Origin: Rhynchopus sp. YZ270_cl-10
Lineage: Eukaryota > Euglenozoa > Diplonemea > Diplonemida > Diplonemidae
Length of the DNA stretch: 64,000 nucleotides
Assembly: GCA_964035575.1 (NCBI GenBank)
Contig: OZ037835.1
Span: 1,364,001-1,428,000 of the forward strand
Reading direction: 5' to 3'
The notes beneath the pieces were generated by a model. It was not told the origin of the DNA. It saw nothing but the letters and a program-made list of their open reading frames with translations, and did not search any database. A program made the translations under genes and the position numbers. This document shows positions 45,706 to 56,790 of the stretch, in pieces; position 1 is the stretch's first letter; each line of letters begins with the position of its first letter.

Positions 45706-47856
45706 GGGAAAATGACTATAACACCCATGTTACTAATACCCATTTACGATAATACCCACTGGGTATTATCGTAAACTTTTTGGGTATTATCGTAAAGTTT
45801 TTGGGTATTATCGTAAACTATTTGGGTATTAGTTTTGGGTATTATCGTAAACTTTTTGGGTATTACCCAGGTACCCAGGTACGATGTGATTTAGCTGGCT
45901 ACTCGCGCAAGGTATCAGAGGCGCTCGCACGCTGGTGAATGTGCAGACAAGGTATGGTTTCATCGACCCCAGAGAAAATACAATTTTCACTAAATATATG
46001 GGGGGGGGTTTTTTTTTACACAACTTTTTGCATCCCTGTCTTACATCCTCAAATTCAGGGTAACCATTTTTCTTGACAATTAACAATTAATCTTTCTCCA
46101 AGCGACATAACTTAATTACACCCACATTTACACTCATCACAGGATCGCGAAATCTGAACTGCATCAGCGATTGCGCTTCTCCGTCTCCGACATTCTACAC
46201 CTCAACATACGAAGACCTGGGTGGGAACATTTAGTCAGTCACTGCTATAGCCATTAACCCAGGGAGCATAGCTAGTGCAAGAAATTCGACTTTGGCAACC
46301 TTCCGGAAAGTCTGTCCTCTGCTCGCGGAGGACTAGACACAAGAAAATATTGCGTTCCCCCAGAAAACCAGTGCACATTTCACACTCCTTGTGGGTGGTC
46401 TTGTTGCCTTTTCGTCATAGTAATTTTGGCCCAGGCATGTTCTTGAAGCATGACAATTTAGTGTGTATGGGGCAGGGTGTTGTTTTGTTCTGAATTCTCT
46501 TTGTTATAACATCTAAGTCAATCGCGGGTGGTGGTTTGTGTAGCGTGAGGCACTCTTTTTAGCAAACTTCCTGCGGCTGCTAAAGTGTTATTTCTTCGGA
46601 TTTAACAACGTACAGCGTAACATAGTGGTTTCGCCTGGTCGACACAACCTTTGATAGATATGGGATAACCAACCCCCTTCGACCCCTTGTGGGTTCACTG
46701 AACAAGCCCTAGTGGTAGTTAAACGCGATTGACATTTACATTCCTAGAGATGAAAGAACAAGACAACACTTCTGTACCCGCGCATCAAAATTGTGGAAAA
46801 CTTTGCACCCCAAACACCCTCAACAACGCCCGCCAAAAGGCGCCCCTTGTTGCTGGGAGTTGGTTCTCATGATACCTGCACAGCGGGCATTCCTCTGAGT
46901 CCAACGCATGTTTGGCCTGTCTGCGGCGTTGTACTTAAGGTGCACGAAGACAGGGTCTGGTGGTAAATTTTGCGTAGTACTGCGACGTGGTACTGCGTGG
47001 GTCTGGGAATATGGGTACCTGGGTACAGGATATTGGTTGTGTAAGACATCTTCCACCATGCATTGAGGAGGGTAAGACAGTGTTCGCAGTTTCTACCTGA
47101 TAGCATTACAACATTTAACTTCTCCACGGGGGTCTTGGGCCGTTCACTCGGTTCTACCTTGACTACCGGAAGATATTCTTGAGGCCTTTTTGGTCTCTAG
47201 AATATCCGGTCTTCCCGAACGGAGGCACACTTTGTGTGTTACTACGACCTGGCAATTTCCAGCAGTAGGTTAAGTAATCTTTCTTGTAAATTGTTGGATC
47301 ATTATCTCCTCAGTGCATGAATGCCCCATGTGACTGGACACTTTTGTGTTTGTCATGTGGAGCTGTGGTTGCTCTTTCACGACTTTTTTCCTGTTCCTGG
47401 GTACCTGTTCCTGGACCTGGACCTGGGTACCTGGGTACCTGGGTACCTGGGTACCTGGGTACCTGGGTACCTGGGTACCTGGGTACCTGGGTACCTGGGT
47501 ACCTGGGTACCTGGGTACCTGGGTACCTGGGTACCTGGGTACCTGGGTACCTGGGTACCTGGGTACCTGGGTACCTGGGTACCTGGGTACCTGGGTACCT
47601 GGGTACCTGGGTACCTGGGTGCCTGGGTGCCTGGGTGCCTGGGTGCCTGGGTGCCTGGGTACTACCCAACCTGGGTAATACCCAAAAAGTTTACGATAAT
47701 ACCCAAAAAGTTTACGATAATACCCAAAACTAATACCCAAAAAGTTTACGATAATACCCAAAAAGTTTACGATAATACCCAAAAAGTTTACGATAATACC
47801 CAGTGGGTATTATCGTAAATGGGTATTAGTAACGTGGGTGTTATGATAATTACCCC
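45706..47856. mobile_element. Element C: 2.15 kb, TIRs built of a GGGTATTATCGTAAAC word, inverted core
   Basis: The left end (45706-45870) and right end (47665-47856) are reverse complements with few differences, each with five or six GGGTATTATCGTAAACTTTT units. The core (46255-47400) is the reverse complement of element A 31856-33015, including the (CCCAGGTA)n array on its outer side (47418-47663). T runs of 9 and 11 flank it, as for element A. Confidence 0.88.
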
Positions 47857-48235
47857 TTTTTTTTTTTGAAATGTTGCGTACCGTGGCTTCGCCAGGAACC
47901 TTTGAGGCCATGACCGCCGAAAAATCCACTTTTGCCGAGTGCGTGAAGTTCGGTGTGCTGAACAAAGGGGGAACATGGACCCTACTCCCCTTCATCAAGG
48001 CACAAACGCTGTTGCGCAAGTTCCCCGCCAAAGAAGTGTAACAACCAGGTCGCACGTGCCAGTGTCATTTTCGCGCGCAGCGCGAAAAAATTTTTTTGAC
48101 CCCAAAAAGCTCAGACCGGGTCAAACCGGGTCTTTTTTGAAAATCCCAAATCTATCTCCATCTCTGTCTGGGTAAAATAAAAAAAAAAATCGGTCACTTT
48201 CGTTGAGCAGAACAGAACCCCTTTAGGTGACTCAC

Positions 48236-48391
48236 AGTACACGTACACAGTACACAGTACACAGTACACAGTACACAGTACACAGTACACAGTACACAGT
48301 ACACAGTACACAGTACACAGTACACAGTACACAGTACACAGTACACAGTACACAGTACACAGTACACAGTACACAGTACACAGTACACAGT
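48236..48391. repeat. (ACAGTAC)n satellite
   Basis: About 22 tandem copies of a 7-bp unit. Confidence 0.95.
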
Positions 48392-48545
48392 TTGGGTGGG
48401 TATTGGCACAAACCATTGTAGGTACACGCGCCAATAACGTTCAACCCGCTCCTCCAGGCTGTTTCCTAATTCTGGAAATTTTCCGGAAAATTCCATCTGG
48501 AAGCAAATATTTTCCCTGAAAAAAAGTGGGCTCCAAAACATGCAG

Positions 48546-48628
48546 CGATTGGCATTTCCGGAATCCGTCCGTGCTGTGGTGGGGTCACTTGCCCGAAATG
48601 GCCAAGTTCTTGGTTTTGGTCAAACCCC
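48546..48628 (+). repeat. Dispersed CCGGAAT-CGTCCG repeat, fourth copy
   Basis: It shares ATTTCCGGAATCCGTCCG, TGTGGTGGGGTCACTT and TTGGTTTTGGTCAAA with copies at 20461, 20634 and 26054. Confidence 0.8.
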
Positions 48629-49613
48629 GCCCAAGCTCCCCACTCCCAACCCAAAAAAAGGAATTTTTGAAGACCGGGCGAAATCGGGTGGAATTGGGTT
48701 CAGGTGGGCCCAGGGGGGCTCTAGGGGGGCGATTGTGGGCTGGTCGCGGGACACCACATAATATTTCATTCTTTTTTGTTTTCTGCCACTGTACATCTTG
48801 ATGTAATTAACACTGTTTCCCCTTCCCCCCTTTTGCACCCCACGTGTCCACCATACTTCAAGACACGTGTTTTCGGGATTTTTTAGGTCTGCTTTGGGTT
48901 TGTGGTTTGGGAAAAAAGGGAGACTTCTTTGGCTGGGAAAAGACATCATCCCTGACAACACACTTGTGGAATCCCACGCAGCTGATGCTGTGTGATAGCG
49001 GATGTGATCAAGGTGACTAAGCACAGAGAGGCTCAGGGTCTTGTTGTGCACTTTATTGTTTGCAATACTGTATTTCTGTTTTATGACTCATTATACACAT
49101 GATCCTCAACCCCCTACTTTAGCTTTTCCGTTTGGAAGTTCGGATTGCGAATTTATTTTGAGCTTTTGTGTCCTCTGCACCCCTGCCAGACAAAAAGTGC
49201 GAATCCTGGAAAAAGTCCTGAATCAAAAGTGACTAGCAAGCATGAGAGGGTTTAGGTTTCATCACATAAACGTTCCTTAGCATTGCCGCATATCTGGGTA
49301 TGTGGCCACTTAGTGTGGTGGATGGAGACGCACCGTGTTGTGGGGTTCTTTTGGGCTGGGGTGCTGAGGCAGGATTGCATGAGTGGAGACGTGGGTCGGA
49401 GACTCGGGTGCAGTGGGTATGCTGCAGTGCACAGTGCTGATGTCCTGCAGTTGTCTCGTCCTTTAGAATCGAAGGTGACGAAAATAAAGCCTCAGACGTT
49501 TGCATCATTATTTGTTGTGCAATGATGCAAGAACCATCGGAGGGTCGTCACCCACAACCTCTGCACAAAAAGAAACCAACACAAAAGACACAGCAACAAC
49601 ACACAAACACACA

Positions 49614-51284
49614 ATGCCGAAGCGACACGCAGACAGCACGCAGGACGAGAACCCACGAAAGAGAAGACAGCTTTCTGCAGGTGAGGTCTTGGTGGAGGCT
49701 GTCAGGAACGGTAACATTGTCAATACGACTGATGTGCGGGAGTTCCTTGAGCAGATCCCACACACGGCTGTGCACGAGGCATGCAGAAGGAACGACGATG
49801 AATGCCTCACACTGCTTCTTCCGTATGTTGACACAACGCAGAAGGGCTTTGGGATGCTGCTGAGTGAGTGTGTCCACGCAGACCACGTTGCGTGCACGGA
49901 GGTCCTCTTGCAGCATTGGAAGTCTGTCTGCAACAACGTGGCGTTTGCCCCTTTCGAGTGGACAGACCCTGCAGTGTGTCGCGTCTTGATTGATGCAGGG
50001 GCAGACTTACATACAAAAGACGAGGAAGGATGTTCGCCTCTGCACTCTGCTTGTGAATCAGGAGCACTTGACGTTGTGAAGATGTTGGTTGAAGCAGGTG
50101 CGGAAGTGCGTGCCACAAATGACGAAGGGGAGACCAGTTTTACGAGGGCAGCAGCATACGGTCACAGAGAGACTGTGCGCTATCTTGTGGGCTTGCCAGA
50201 TGTCGATGTGAATCATGGCAACTTCAATGCGCTTCAATGTGCGGCGATGAATGAGTTCCCGGAGGTGGTGCAGGTGCTGATTGATGCAGGTGCAGACATC
50301 GACATAACAGCCAACTTCGATGGATGTTCACCTCTGCACTATGCTTGTGAATCAGGATCACTCGAGGGTGTGAAGATGTTGGTCAGAGCAGGTGTGGGAG
50401 TGCGTGCCACAAATAACCGAGGGCAAACGTGTCTTGTCCGTGCAGTTCACGCGGCACGTTATGGACACATAGAGGCTTTGCGCTATCTTGTGTGCTTGCC
50501 AGAGGTGGATGTGAATTACCGACAGGCTGGCAACATCACTGCGTTGCACTATGCGGTGGATGAAAAACCACGCACAGACGTGGTACAGGTGCTGATTGAT
50601 GCAGGTGCAGACATCGACGCAAAGAACAACGAGGGACGTTCGCCTCTGCACTCTGCTTGCGCTTCAGGAGAACTTGACGTTGTGAAGATGTTGGTTGAAG
50701 CAGGTGCGGGAGTGCGTGACACAAATGGCCGAGGGGAAACGTGTGTTGTTCTTGCGGCACGTAATGGACACACCGAGACTGTGCGCTATCTTTTGGGCTT
50801 GCCAGAAGTAGATGTGAATCATGTGCATCGTCGATGCGCTGGCAACTACACTGCGTTGCAGTGTGCGCTGGAGAATAATAAACCTGACGTGGTGCGGGTG
50901 CTGATTGATGCAGGTGCAGACATCGACGCAAAGAACAACTACGGATGTTCGCCTGTGCACTCTGCTTGCGTTTCAGGAACACTTGACATTGTGAAGATGT
51001 TGGTCAGAGCAGGTGCGGGAGTGCGCGCCACAGATAATGACGGATGGACGTGTCTTATCTCTGCGGCATTTTTTGGACACATCGATATTGTGCGCTATCT
51101 TGTGGGCTTGCCAGAGGTGGAACTGAATCACCGAGACACTGCAAAGAACTACACTGCGTTGCACTATGCGGTGGAGGAAAATCACACAGAAGTTACACAG
51201 GTGCTCACTGATGCACTGCTATTGCAGTTTGAGGCAGCAAAGTCTCGTATAGCTGCACTGGAGGTGGTGGGGTGTCCCATTTGA
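49614..51284 (+). CDS. Ankyrin-repeat protein ANK5, 556 aa
   Basis: It has the type II N-terminal segment (TTDVREFLEQIPHT), twelve ankyrin repeats in four super-modules and the SRIAALEVVGCPI tail. Distinct local variants are AFAPFEWTDP before the first repeat and VNHVHRRCAGNY. IDAKNNYGCSPVHSAC near the end replaces the VTNNNALHSAC seen at that place in most sisters. This is evidence that repeats are exchanged between positions or copies. Confidence 0.9.
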   Translation: MPKRHADSTQDENPRKRRQLSAGEVLVEAVRNGNIVNTTDVREFLEQIPHTAVHEACRRNDDECLTLLLPYVDTTQKGFGMLLSECVHADHVACTEVLLQHWKSVCNNVAFAPFEWTDPAVCRVLIDAGADLHTKDEEGCSPLHSACESGALDVVKMLVEAGAEVRATNDEGETSFTRAAAYGHRETVRYLVGLPDVDVNHGNFNALQCAAMNEFPEVVQVLIDAGADIDITANFDGCSPLHYACESGSLEGVKMLVRAGVGVRATNNRGQTCLVRAVHAARYGHIEALRYLVCLPEVDVNYRQAGNITALHYAVDEKPRTDVVQVLIDAGADIDAKNNEGRSPLHSACASGELDVVKMLVEAGAGVRDTNGRGETCVVLAARNGHTETVRYLLGLPEVDVNHVHRRCAGNYTALQCALENNKPDVVRVLIDAGADIDAKNNYGCSPVHSACVSGTLDIVKMLVRAGAGVRATDNDGWTCLISAAFFGHIDIVRYLVGLPEVELNHRDTAKNYTALHYAVEENHTEVTQVLTDALLLQFEAAKSRIAALEVVGCPI

Positions 51285-51649
51285 AAGGTGCACAGGACGA
51301 GAGGCTTTCATCTTGCAATGTTTTCTGCCGCAACACATCTGGAAATGAATGCCTTCTTCGATGTCCTGTTTCCCCTTCCCCCCTTTTGTACCCCACCTGT
51401 CCACCATACTTCAGGACACGTGTTTTCGGTGTTTTTTGGGTCTGGTTTGGGTTTGTGGTTTGGGAAAAAACGGAGACTTATTTGGCTGGGAAAAGACATC
51501 ATCCCTGACAACACACTTGTGGAATCCCACGCAGCTGATGCTGTGCGATAACGGATGTGATCAAAGTGACTAAGCACAGACAGGCTCAGGGTCTTCTTGT
51601 GCACTTTTTCTTGTTTGCAGTACTGTATTTCTGTTTTATGACTCATTTT

Positions 51650-51748
51650 ACACAGGATGGTACTCTGCAAAAAGTACATGAATTCCTGATGAAAAATGAA
51701 AATGTAACTGTGTCCCGTCTTTCCGGATATCGCTATCAAGACATGTAA
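51650..51748 (+). other. Possible orphan 3' exon
   Basis: After a pyrimidine-containing stretch ending TTTTACACAG, an open frame encodes DGTLQKVHEFLMKNENVTVS and then RLSGYRYQDM to a TAA at 51746-51748. It starts exactly where ANK5 downstream homology stops. It could be the last exon of a gene whose upstream part was displaced when ankyrin units spread. No upstream exon was found. Confidence 0.3.
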
Positions 51749-51914
51749 TGTTATATGGAACTATAGTATTCCATGTACCTCCCATTGCTTCGCCATCGTG
51801 CAAACACCCGAATCCGTGCATGAGCATGCTCGAGGCTTTAAAAAAAAAGAAACTCTTGTTTATTTCCCCCACACCTCCTCACCTTCTCCACATCACCATC
51901 ACCCTCCGTTACCT

Positions 51915-54446
51915 ATGATACAGAGCGACACAAATATGGATTTGACTATCAGGGGGTTGAACGGAGTGAAGGATACGGTGGAGCTGGGTGAGGATGACAC
52001 ACTTGCGGTGATGCGGCGGAAGGTGGCGACTGCAGTGGGGTTGCCTGAAGACGGCTTTTGCATGAGTTTCGGATGTGAACCGATTGGAGCAGGAGCGGAC
52101 ATGACGCAGCTGAGCGCTGGTGATACAATCATCCTCACGAAGACTCAGAAGGGGGCAATTAACGTCTGACCAACCGCCAAGTGGGGCCCCTGGACGCCGT
52201 GTTCGCATGGTACTGAGTCAGCGTGGGCGGCCGCCTCTCCAATGATGGATTCGCTCGGGACCGGAGGAGGAACAAGCCGATGTGGGAACCCTGGTTATTA
52301 ATACAACATCACAGTCAATTTCGGGCAGATCACCAGCTTATGTAGGCTACGCAAACCCCTTCGGAGGGGTTTCAAGGATCTGTTACCTGTGCGGTGACTG
52401 GGAGTGTGTTGATGCCGATGAGGGGATCCCAGGTACAAGAAGGAAGCGTTGCCGGTGTCTCTACTGGTGACGGAATATTGTTGCTGTTCCTGTGTTGTCG
52501 TTTGACCGCATGGGAACGTTGTGTTGCTTTGTTGGTGCGTACACTGCATGTGAAACAACTGTGGATCAGCAGGTACGTGCTCTTGTGTATTCAGTGTGGT
52601 GTGTTGTAGTTTTGTTCAGTTCAGTTCAGTTTTCATCTTTTTGCCGTAGTAGAATTCTTGTGTTATGTGTTTAACCTCAGGCTGTGTACACCGTAGTGAA
52701 ACATCTGTGGATCTGCAGGTGCGTGCTCTGTCGTTAATTCAGTGTGGCATGTTGTAGTTTTTGGTCTGTTTTTACGTTTTTGATACGTTAGTAGAAGAAG
52801 GGATCTGCGAACATTCATTCGCAGGTGGGTACAAGTTGTCGCCGTGGCATTCAGCTACGGTGCAGAAGAAGTAGTAGGGCAGACCAACGTCTGTGCTAGA
52901 AGGAAGAGGTTAAACTTTCAGGGTGTATGCACTCTGCAGGTACATGCTCTGTTGTTTTCCAATGTGTTTGTTTTTGTTCTATTTTCACGTGCTTTGGTAC
53001 GTTGGAGATGAAGGAGTTGTCGCCGTGGCGTCCAGCTACGGTGCAGAAGAGGCAGTAGGGCAGACCAACTACCAAATGTAGGGTCTGTGCTACGCGGAAA
53101 GGCTGGTACTTGAGTTTGTTCACTGTTTGTTGTAACTCCTTCCCTACCGGTACTCCCTTTCTTGTAAGGAAGAAGTTACAACTTTCTCTGTACAAATCAG
53201 GGGAATTTTGTGTGGCCGTCTGCCATATTGTGTGGACATGTTAGCTGACGGTGCTGCTGTTTCTTTTACAACAACACTGCTCTTGCTGTTGATTTTTCTT
53301 TTTCATTTTTACTTTTTATTGTTTCGAAAAACGGAGGTTAATGTTTCCGGTTCGGGCCTGGACTCCGACCCCTACTCTTGCTGACGCGAACGAACGGTCG
53401 TGAACCGTCCCCATTCTCTTACGGTGTGGGCACCGCGGTAACGGTGGCTAGGAAGAAGGGAATCACCCAGAACCACTAATCGCAGCCTGACAGGCACCGA
53501 ACCTCGGGTGAGAATCCCCTCCTGTCAGCCCTGTTCGAAGTACCTATTTTGTTTGACCTTCTTGTCTTTTTGACTTTTTGACTTTTTCTTTTATGCTATC
53601 GAACAGTGCACCCCCAGTAGTGTTGGCATGCATACCTGGGCTGGTCGGCTTGCCGATCTGTTCCAGGGACTGGGGTAAAGTGCCACTAAACGCAGCAGGT
53701 ACCTGTGTTTTTTGGGGGTCTTTTGGTTGGGAAGGCCACAGAAAGAAGGCCCGGCCTGCCAGAGACCGTTAAAACGGACTACCACCCTCACGAAGACTCA
53801 GAAGTACCAAGCCATTGCAGAGCTTCATGCGTTGGGTGTGACCGACATCACAGCCGAGAGGTTGGAGAGTGTGAAGGATCCTGAGGTGGCGTGTTTGCTT
53901 CTGCAGGCGGAGGTTGCGACTGTCATTCCGCATGACTTCTTGTCAGACACTTCGTTGACGAGACTTGATCTCAGTGCTGAGTCCATTGTGACTCGCATTG
54001 GAAACAGCTTCCTATGCAACTGCACCTCGTTGACCAGTATCAATCTCTCTGGGTTGAGCAATGTGACGCAGGTTGGTGAGGGCTTCCTTGCGTTATGCAG
54101 TCGCTTAACGACCCTGGATTTATCGCCACTCAGCAACGTTACGTGGATTCATCACAGCTTTCTTTCCGGCTGCACGAGGTTAACCACCATCGATTTATCA
54201 GCACTCAGCAATGTGACGCACGTTGGCTCATCTTTCCTTTACAACTGCAGCAGCTTAACATCCCTGGATTTATCCGCACTCAGCAATGTGACGTCGATTG
54301 GTTTGAGTAGCATTACTTCTACTACCCGATTTGCTTCGAACTGCACTTCGTTGACGAGCATTTACCTTTCCGGCTGCAGCAGTGTTGTGTCCAACGAAGT
54401 GAGGAAGCGTGAGAAACTGAGTAAGCTTCTGGTTGAAGCACAATGA
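51915..54446 (+). CDS. Ubiquitin-like plus leucine-rich repeat protein, split by a 1.6 kb insertion
   Basis: Residues 1-75 (MDLTIRGLNGVKDTVELGED onward) form a ubiquitin-like domain ending DTIILTKTQK. The reading frame is interrupted at 52151 and resumes at 53805 with YQAIAELHALGVTDITAERL, followed by BspA-type leucine-rich repeats (TSLTSINLSGLSNVTQVGEG and similar, about seven) to 54446. The sequence at the break, CCTCACGAAGACTCAGAAG, is present on both sides, and without the insertion the frame is continuous over 292 codons plus stop. The insertion lacks GT-AG borders, so it is not a normal intron. As it stands the gene yields only the UBL part plus four residues. The gene lies between ankyrin units 5 and 6. 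Confidence 0.75.
52152..53785. mobile_element. 1.6 kb insertion with 19-bp target duplication, LINE/SINE-like
   Basis: It is flanked by the 19-bp duplication 52133-52151 and 53786-53804. It starts GGGGCAATTAACGTCTGACC and ends AAAACGGACTACCAC, without poly-A. The interior has degenerate direct repeats: a GTGGATC-GCAGGT-CGTGCTC unit at 52555 and 52710, with a weaker third near 52930, and a GTTGTCGCCGTGGC-TCCAGC unit at 52838 and 53018. A foldable CTGACAGG/CCTGTCAG region lies near 53490-53526. The long duplication is typical of target-primed retrotransposition; no reverse transcriptase is present, so the class is inferred. Confidence 0.7.
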
Positions 54447-55140
54447 CGGAGTGGAAGGACGTGACATGTCTCGCACAGATGATGTGGAACCCACCTATCC
54501 TACCAGAAGTCCACAAGACTTCAAAAGCGTCCATTTTTTGTACCCAACCACAGAGTCTCCCCGAGACACAGTGAACAGACCACACACCGCAGGACATACA
54601 TCCCCTCGAGAATGCCCTCAAGACACCCCATCCTCAACCCCCTACTTTAGATTTTCCGTTTGGAAGTTCGGATTGCGAATTTATTTTGATCTTTTGCGTC
54701 CTCTGCACCCCTGTCAGACAAAAAGTGCGAATCCTGGAAAAAGTCCTGAATCAAAAGTGACTATCAAGCATGAGAGGGTTTAGGTTTCATCACATAAACG
54801 TTCCTTAGCATTGCCGCATATCTGGGTATGTGGCCACTTAGTGTGGTGGATGGAGACACACCGTGTTGTGGGGTTCTTTTGGGCTGGGGTGCTGAGGCAG
54901 GATTGCATGAGTGGAGACGTGGGTCGGAGACTCGGGTGCAGTGGGTATGCTGCAGTGCACAGTGCTGATGTCCCGCAGTTGTCTCGTCCTTTAGAATCGA
55001 AGGTGGCGAAATAAAGCCTCGGCCGTTTGCATCATTATTTGTTCTGCAATGATGCAAGAACCATCGGAGGGTCGTCACCCACAACCTCTGCACAAAAAGA
55101 AACCAACACAAAAGACACAGCAACAATACACAAACACACA

Positions 55141-56790
55141 ATGCCGAAGCGACACGCAGACAGCACGCAGGACGAGAACCCACGAAAGAGAAGACAGCTT
55201 TCTGCAGGCAAGACCTTGGTGGAGGCTATCAGGAACGGTGACATTGTCAATACGACTGATGTGCGGGAGTTCCTTGGGCAGATCCCACACACGGCTGTGC
55301 ACGAGGCATGCAGAAGGAACGACGATGAATGCCTCACACTGCTTCTTCCGTATGTTGACACAACGCAGAAGGGCTTTGGGATGCTGCTGAGTGAGTGTGT
55401 CCACGCAGACCACGTTGCGTGCACGGAGGTCCTCTTGCAGCATTGGAAGTCCGTCTGCAACAACGTGGCGTTTGTCCCGCACCAGTGGACAGACCCTGCA
55501 GTGTGTCGCGTCTTGATTGATGCAGGGGCAGACTTACATACGAAAGGCGAGGACGGATGTTTGCCTCTCCACACTGCTTGCATTTTAGGAGCACTTGACG
55601 TTGTGAAGATGTTGGTTGAAGCAGGTGCGAGTGTGCGTGCCAGAACTGACGTAGGGGAGACCAGTTTTACCATGGCAGCAGGATATGGTCACACGGAGAC
55701 TGTGCGCTATCTTTTGGGCTTGCCTGATGTCGATGTGAATCATGGCAACTTCAATGCGCTTCAATGTGCTGCGAGGAATGGGCACACAGACGTGGTGCAG
55801 GTGCTGATTGATGCAGGTGCAGACATCGACATAACAGCCAACTTCGATGGATGTTCGCTTCTGCACGATGCTTGTAAATCAGGATCACTCGAAGGTGTGA
55901 AGATGTTGGTCAGAGCAGGTGTGGGAGTGCGTGTCACAAATGACAATGGGGAGACGTGTCTTGTCCGTGCAGTTCAGGCGGCACGTTATGGTCATATCGA
56001 GGCTTTGCGCTATCTTGTGTGCTTGCCAGAGGTGGATGTGAATTACCGACAGGGTGGCGACTACACTGCCTTGCACTATGTGATGGATGAAAAACCACGC
56101 ACAGACGTGGTGCAGGTGCTGATTGATGCCGGTGCAGACATCGGCGCAAAGAACAACTACGGACATTCGCCTTTGCACGCTGCTGGCGCTTCAGGAGAAC
56201 TTGACGTTGTGAAGATGTTGGTTGAAGCAGGTGCGGGAGTGCGTGCCACAAATGGCCGAGGGGAACCGTGTCTTTTCCCTGCAGCACGTAATGGATACAC
56301 CGAGACTGTGCGCTATCTTGTGGGCTTGCCAGAGGTGGATGTGAATCGTCGATACGCTGGCAACCGTACTGCGTTGCAGTGTGCACTGGAGAATAATAAA
56401 CCAGACGTGGTGCAGGTGCTGATTGATGCAGGTGCAGATATTGTCACAAACAACAACGCTCTGCACTCTGCTTGCGTTTTAGGATCACTCGACATTGTGA
56501 AGATGTTGGTCAGAGCAGGTGCGGGAGTGTGTGCCACAAATGATGAAGGATGGACGTGTCTTATCTCTGCGGCACGTTATGGACACACTGACACTGTGCG
56601 CTATCTTGTGGGCTTGCCAGAGGTGGAACTGAACCACCGAGACACTGCAAAGAACTACACTGCGTTGCACTATGCGGTGGAGGAAAATCACAAAGAAGTT
56701 GCACAGGTGCTCACTGATGCACTGCTATTGCAGTTTGAGGCAGCAAACTCTCGTATAGCTGCACTGGAGGTGGTGGGGTGTCCCATTTGA
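55141..56790 (+). CDS. Ankyrin-repeat protein ANK6, 549 aa
   Basis: Type II N-terminal segment with a variant basic tail junction (RRQLSAGKTLVEAIRNG). Twelve ankyrin repeats follow and the standard SRIAALEVVGCPI tail. It shares EAGASVRARTDVGE as a private variant and LHAAGASGELD at the seventh repeat, where the usual Cys is Gly. The frame is intact. Confidence 0.9.
   Translation: MPKRHADSTQDENPRKRRQLSAGKTLVEAIRNGDIVNTTDVREFLGQIPHTAVHEACRRNDDECLTLLLPYVDTTQKGFGMLLSECVHADHVACTEVLLQHWKSVCNNVAFVPHQWTDPAVCRVLIDAGADLHTKGEDGCLPLHTACILGALDVVKMLVEAGASVRARTDVGETSFTMAAGYGHTETVRYLLGLPDVDVNHGNFNALQCAARNGHTDVVQVLIDAGADIDITANFDGCSLLHDACKSGSLEGVKMLVRAGVGVRVTNDNGETCLVRAVQAARYGHIEALRYLVCLPEVDVNYRQGGDYTALHYVMDEKPRTDVVQVLIDAGADIGAKNNYGHSPLHAAGASGELDVVKMLVEAGAGVRATNGRGEPCLFPAARNGYTETVRYLVGLPEVDVNRRYAGNRTALQCALENNKPDVVQVLIDAGADIVTNNNALHSACVLGSLDIVKMLVRAGAGVCATNDEGWTCLISAARYGHTDTVRYLVGLPEVELNHRDTAKNYTALHYAVEENHKEVAQVLTDALLLQFEAANSRIAALEVVGCPI

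Larger units (their letters stand above)
43146..48757. mobile_element. 5.6 kb composite insertion in the ankyrin array
   Basis: The conserved downstream module of ANK4 is cut at ATAATAT (43139-43145) and resumes after ATAATAT (48758-48764). The ends read GGGGTGTCCCC and, in reverse, GTGGTGTCCCG, a short imperfect TIR. CGGGCGAAATCGGGTG words lie near both ends in the same orientation. Inside are elements B and C, several GCGTACCGTG-plus-hairpin units, GCGCGCAGCGCGAAAA-type palindromes and a (ACAGTAC)n satellite. No credible gene is present. The sister units give the empty site, so the boundaries are secure. Confidence 0.85.

Noticed and set aside
43146-48757. LTR-type element, because similar CGGGCGAAATCGGG words lie near both ends
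   Set aside because: The repeated words are short and internal, and no long terminal direct repeat or coding region is present. The outermost ends are inverted.
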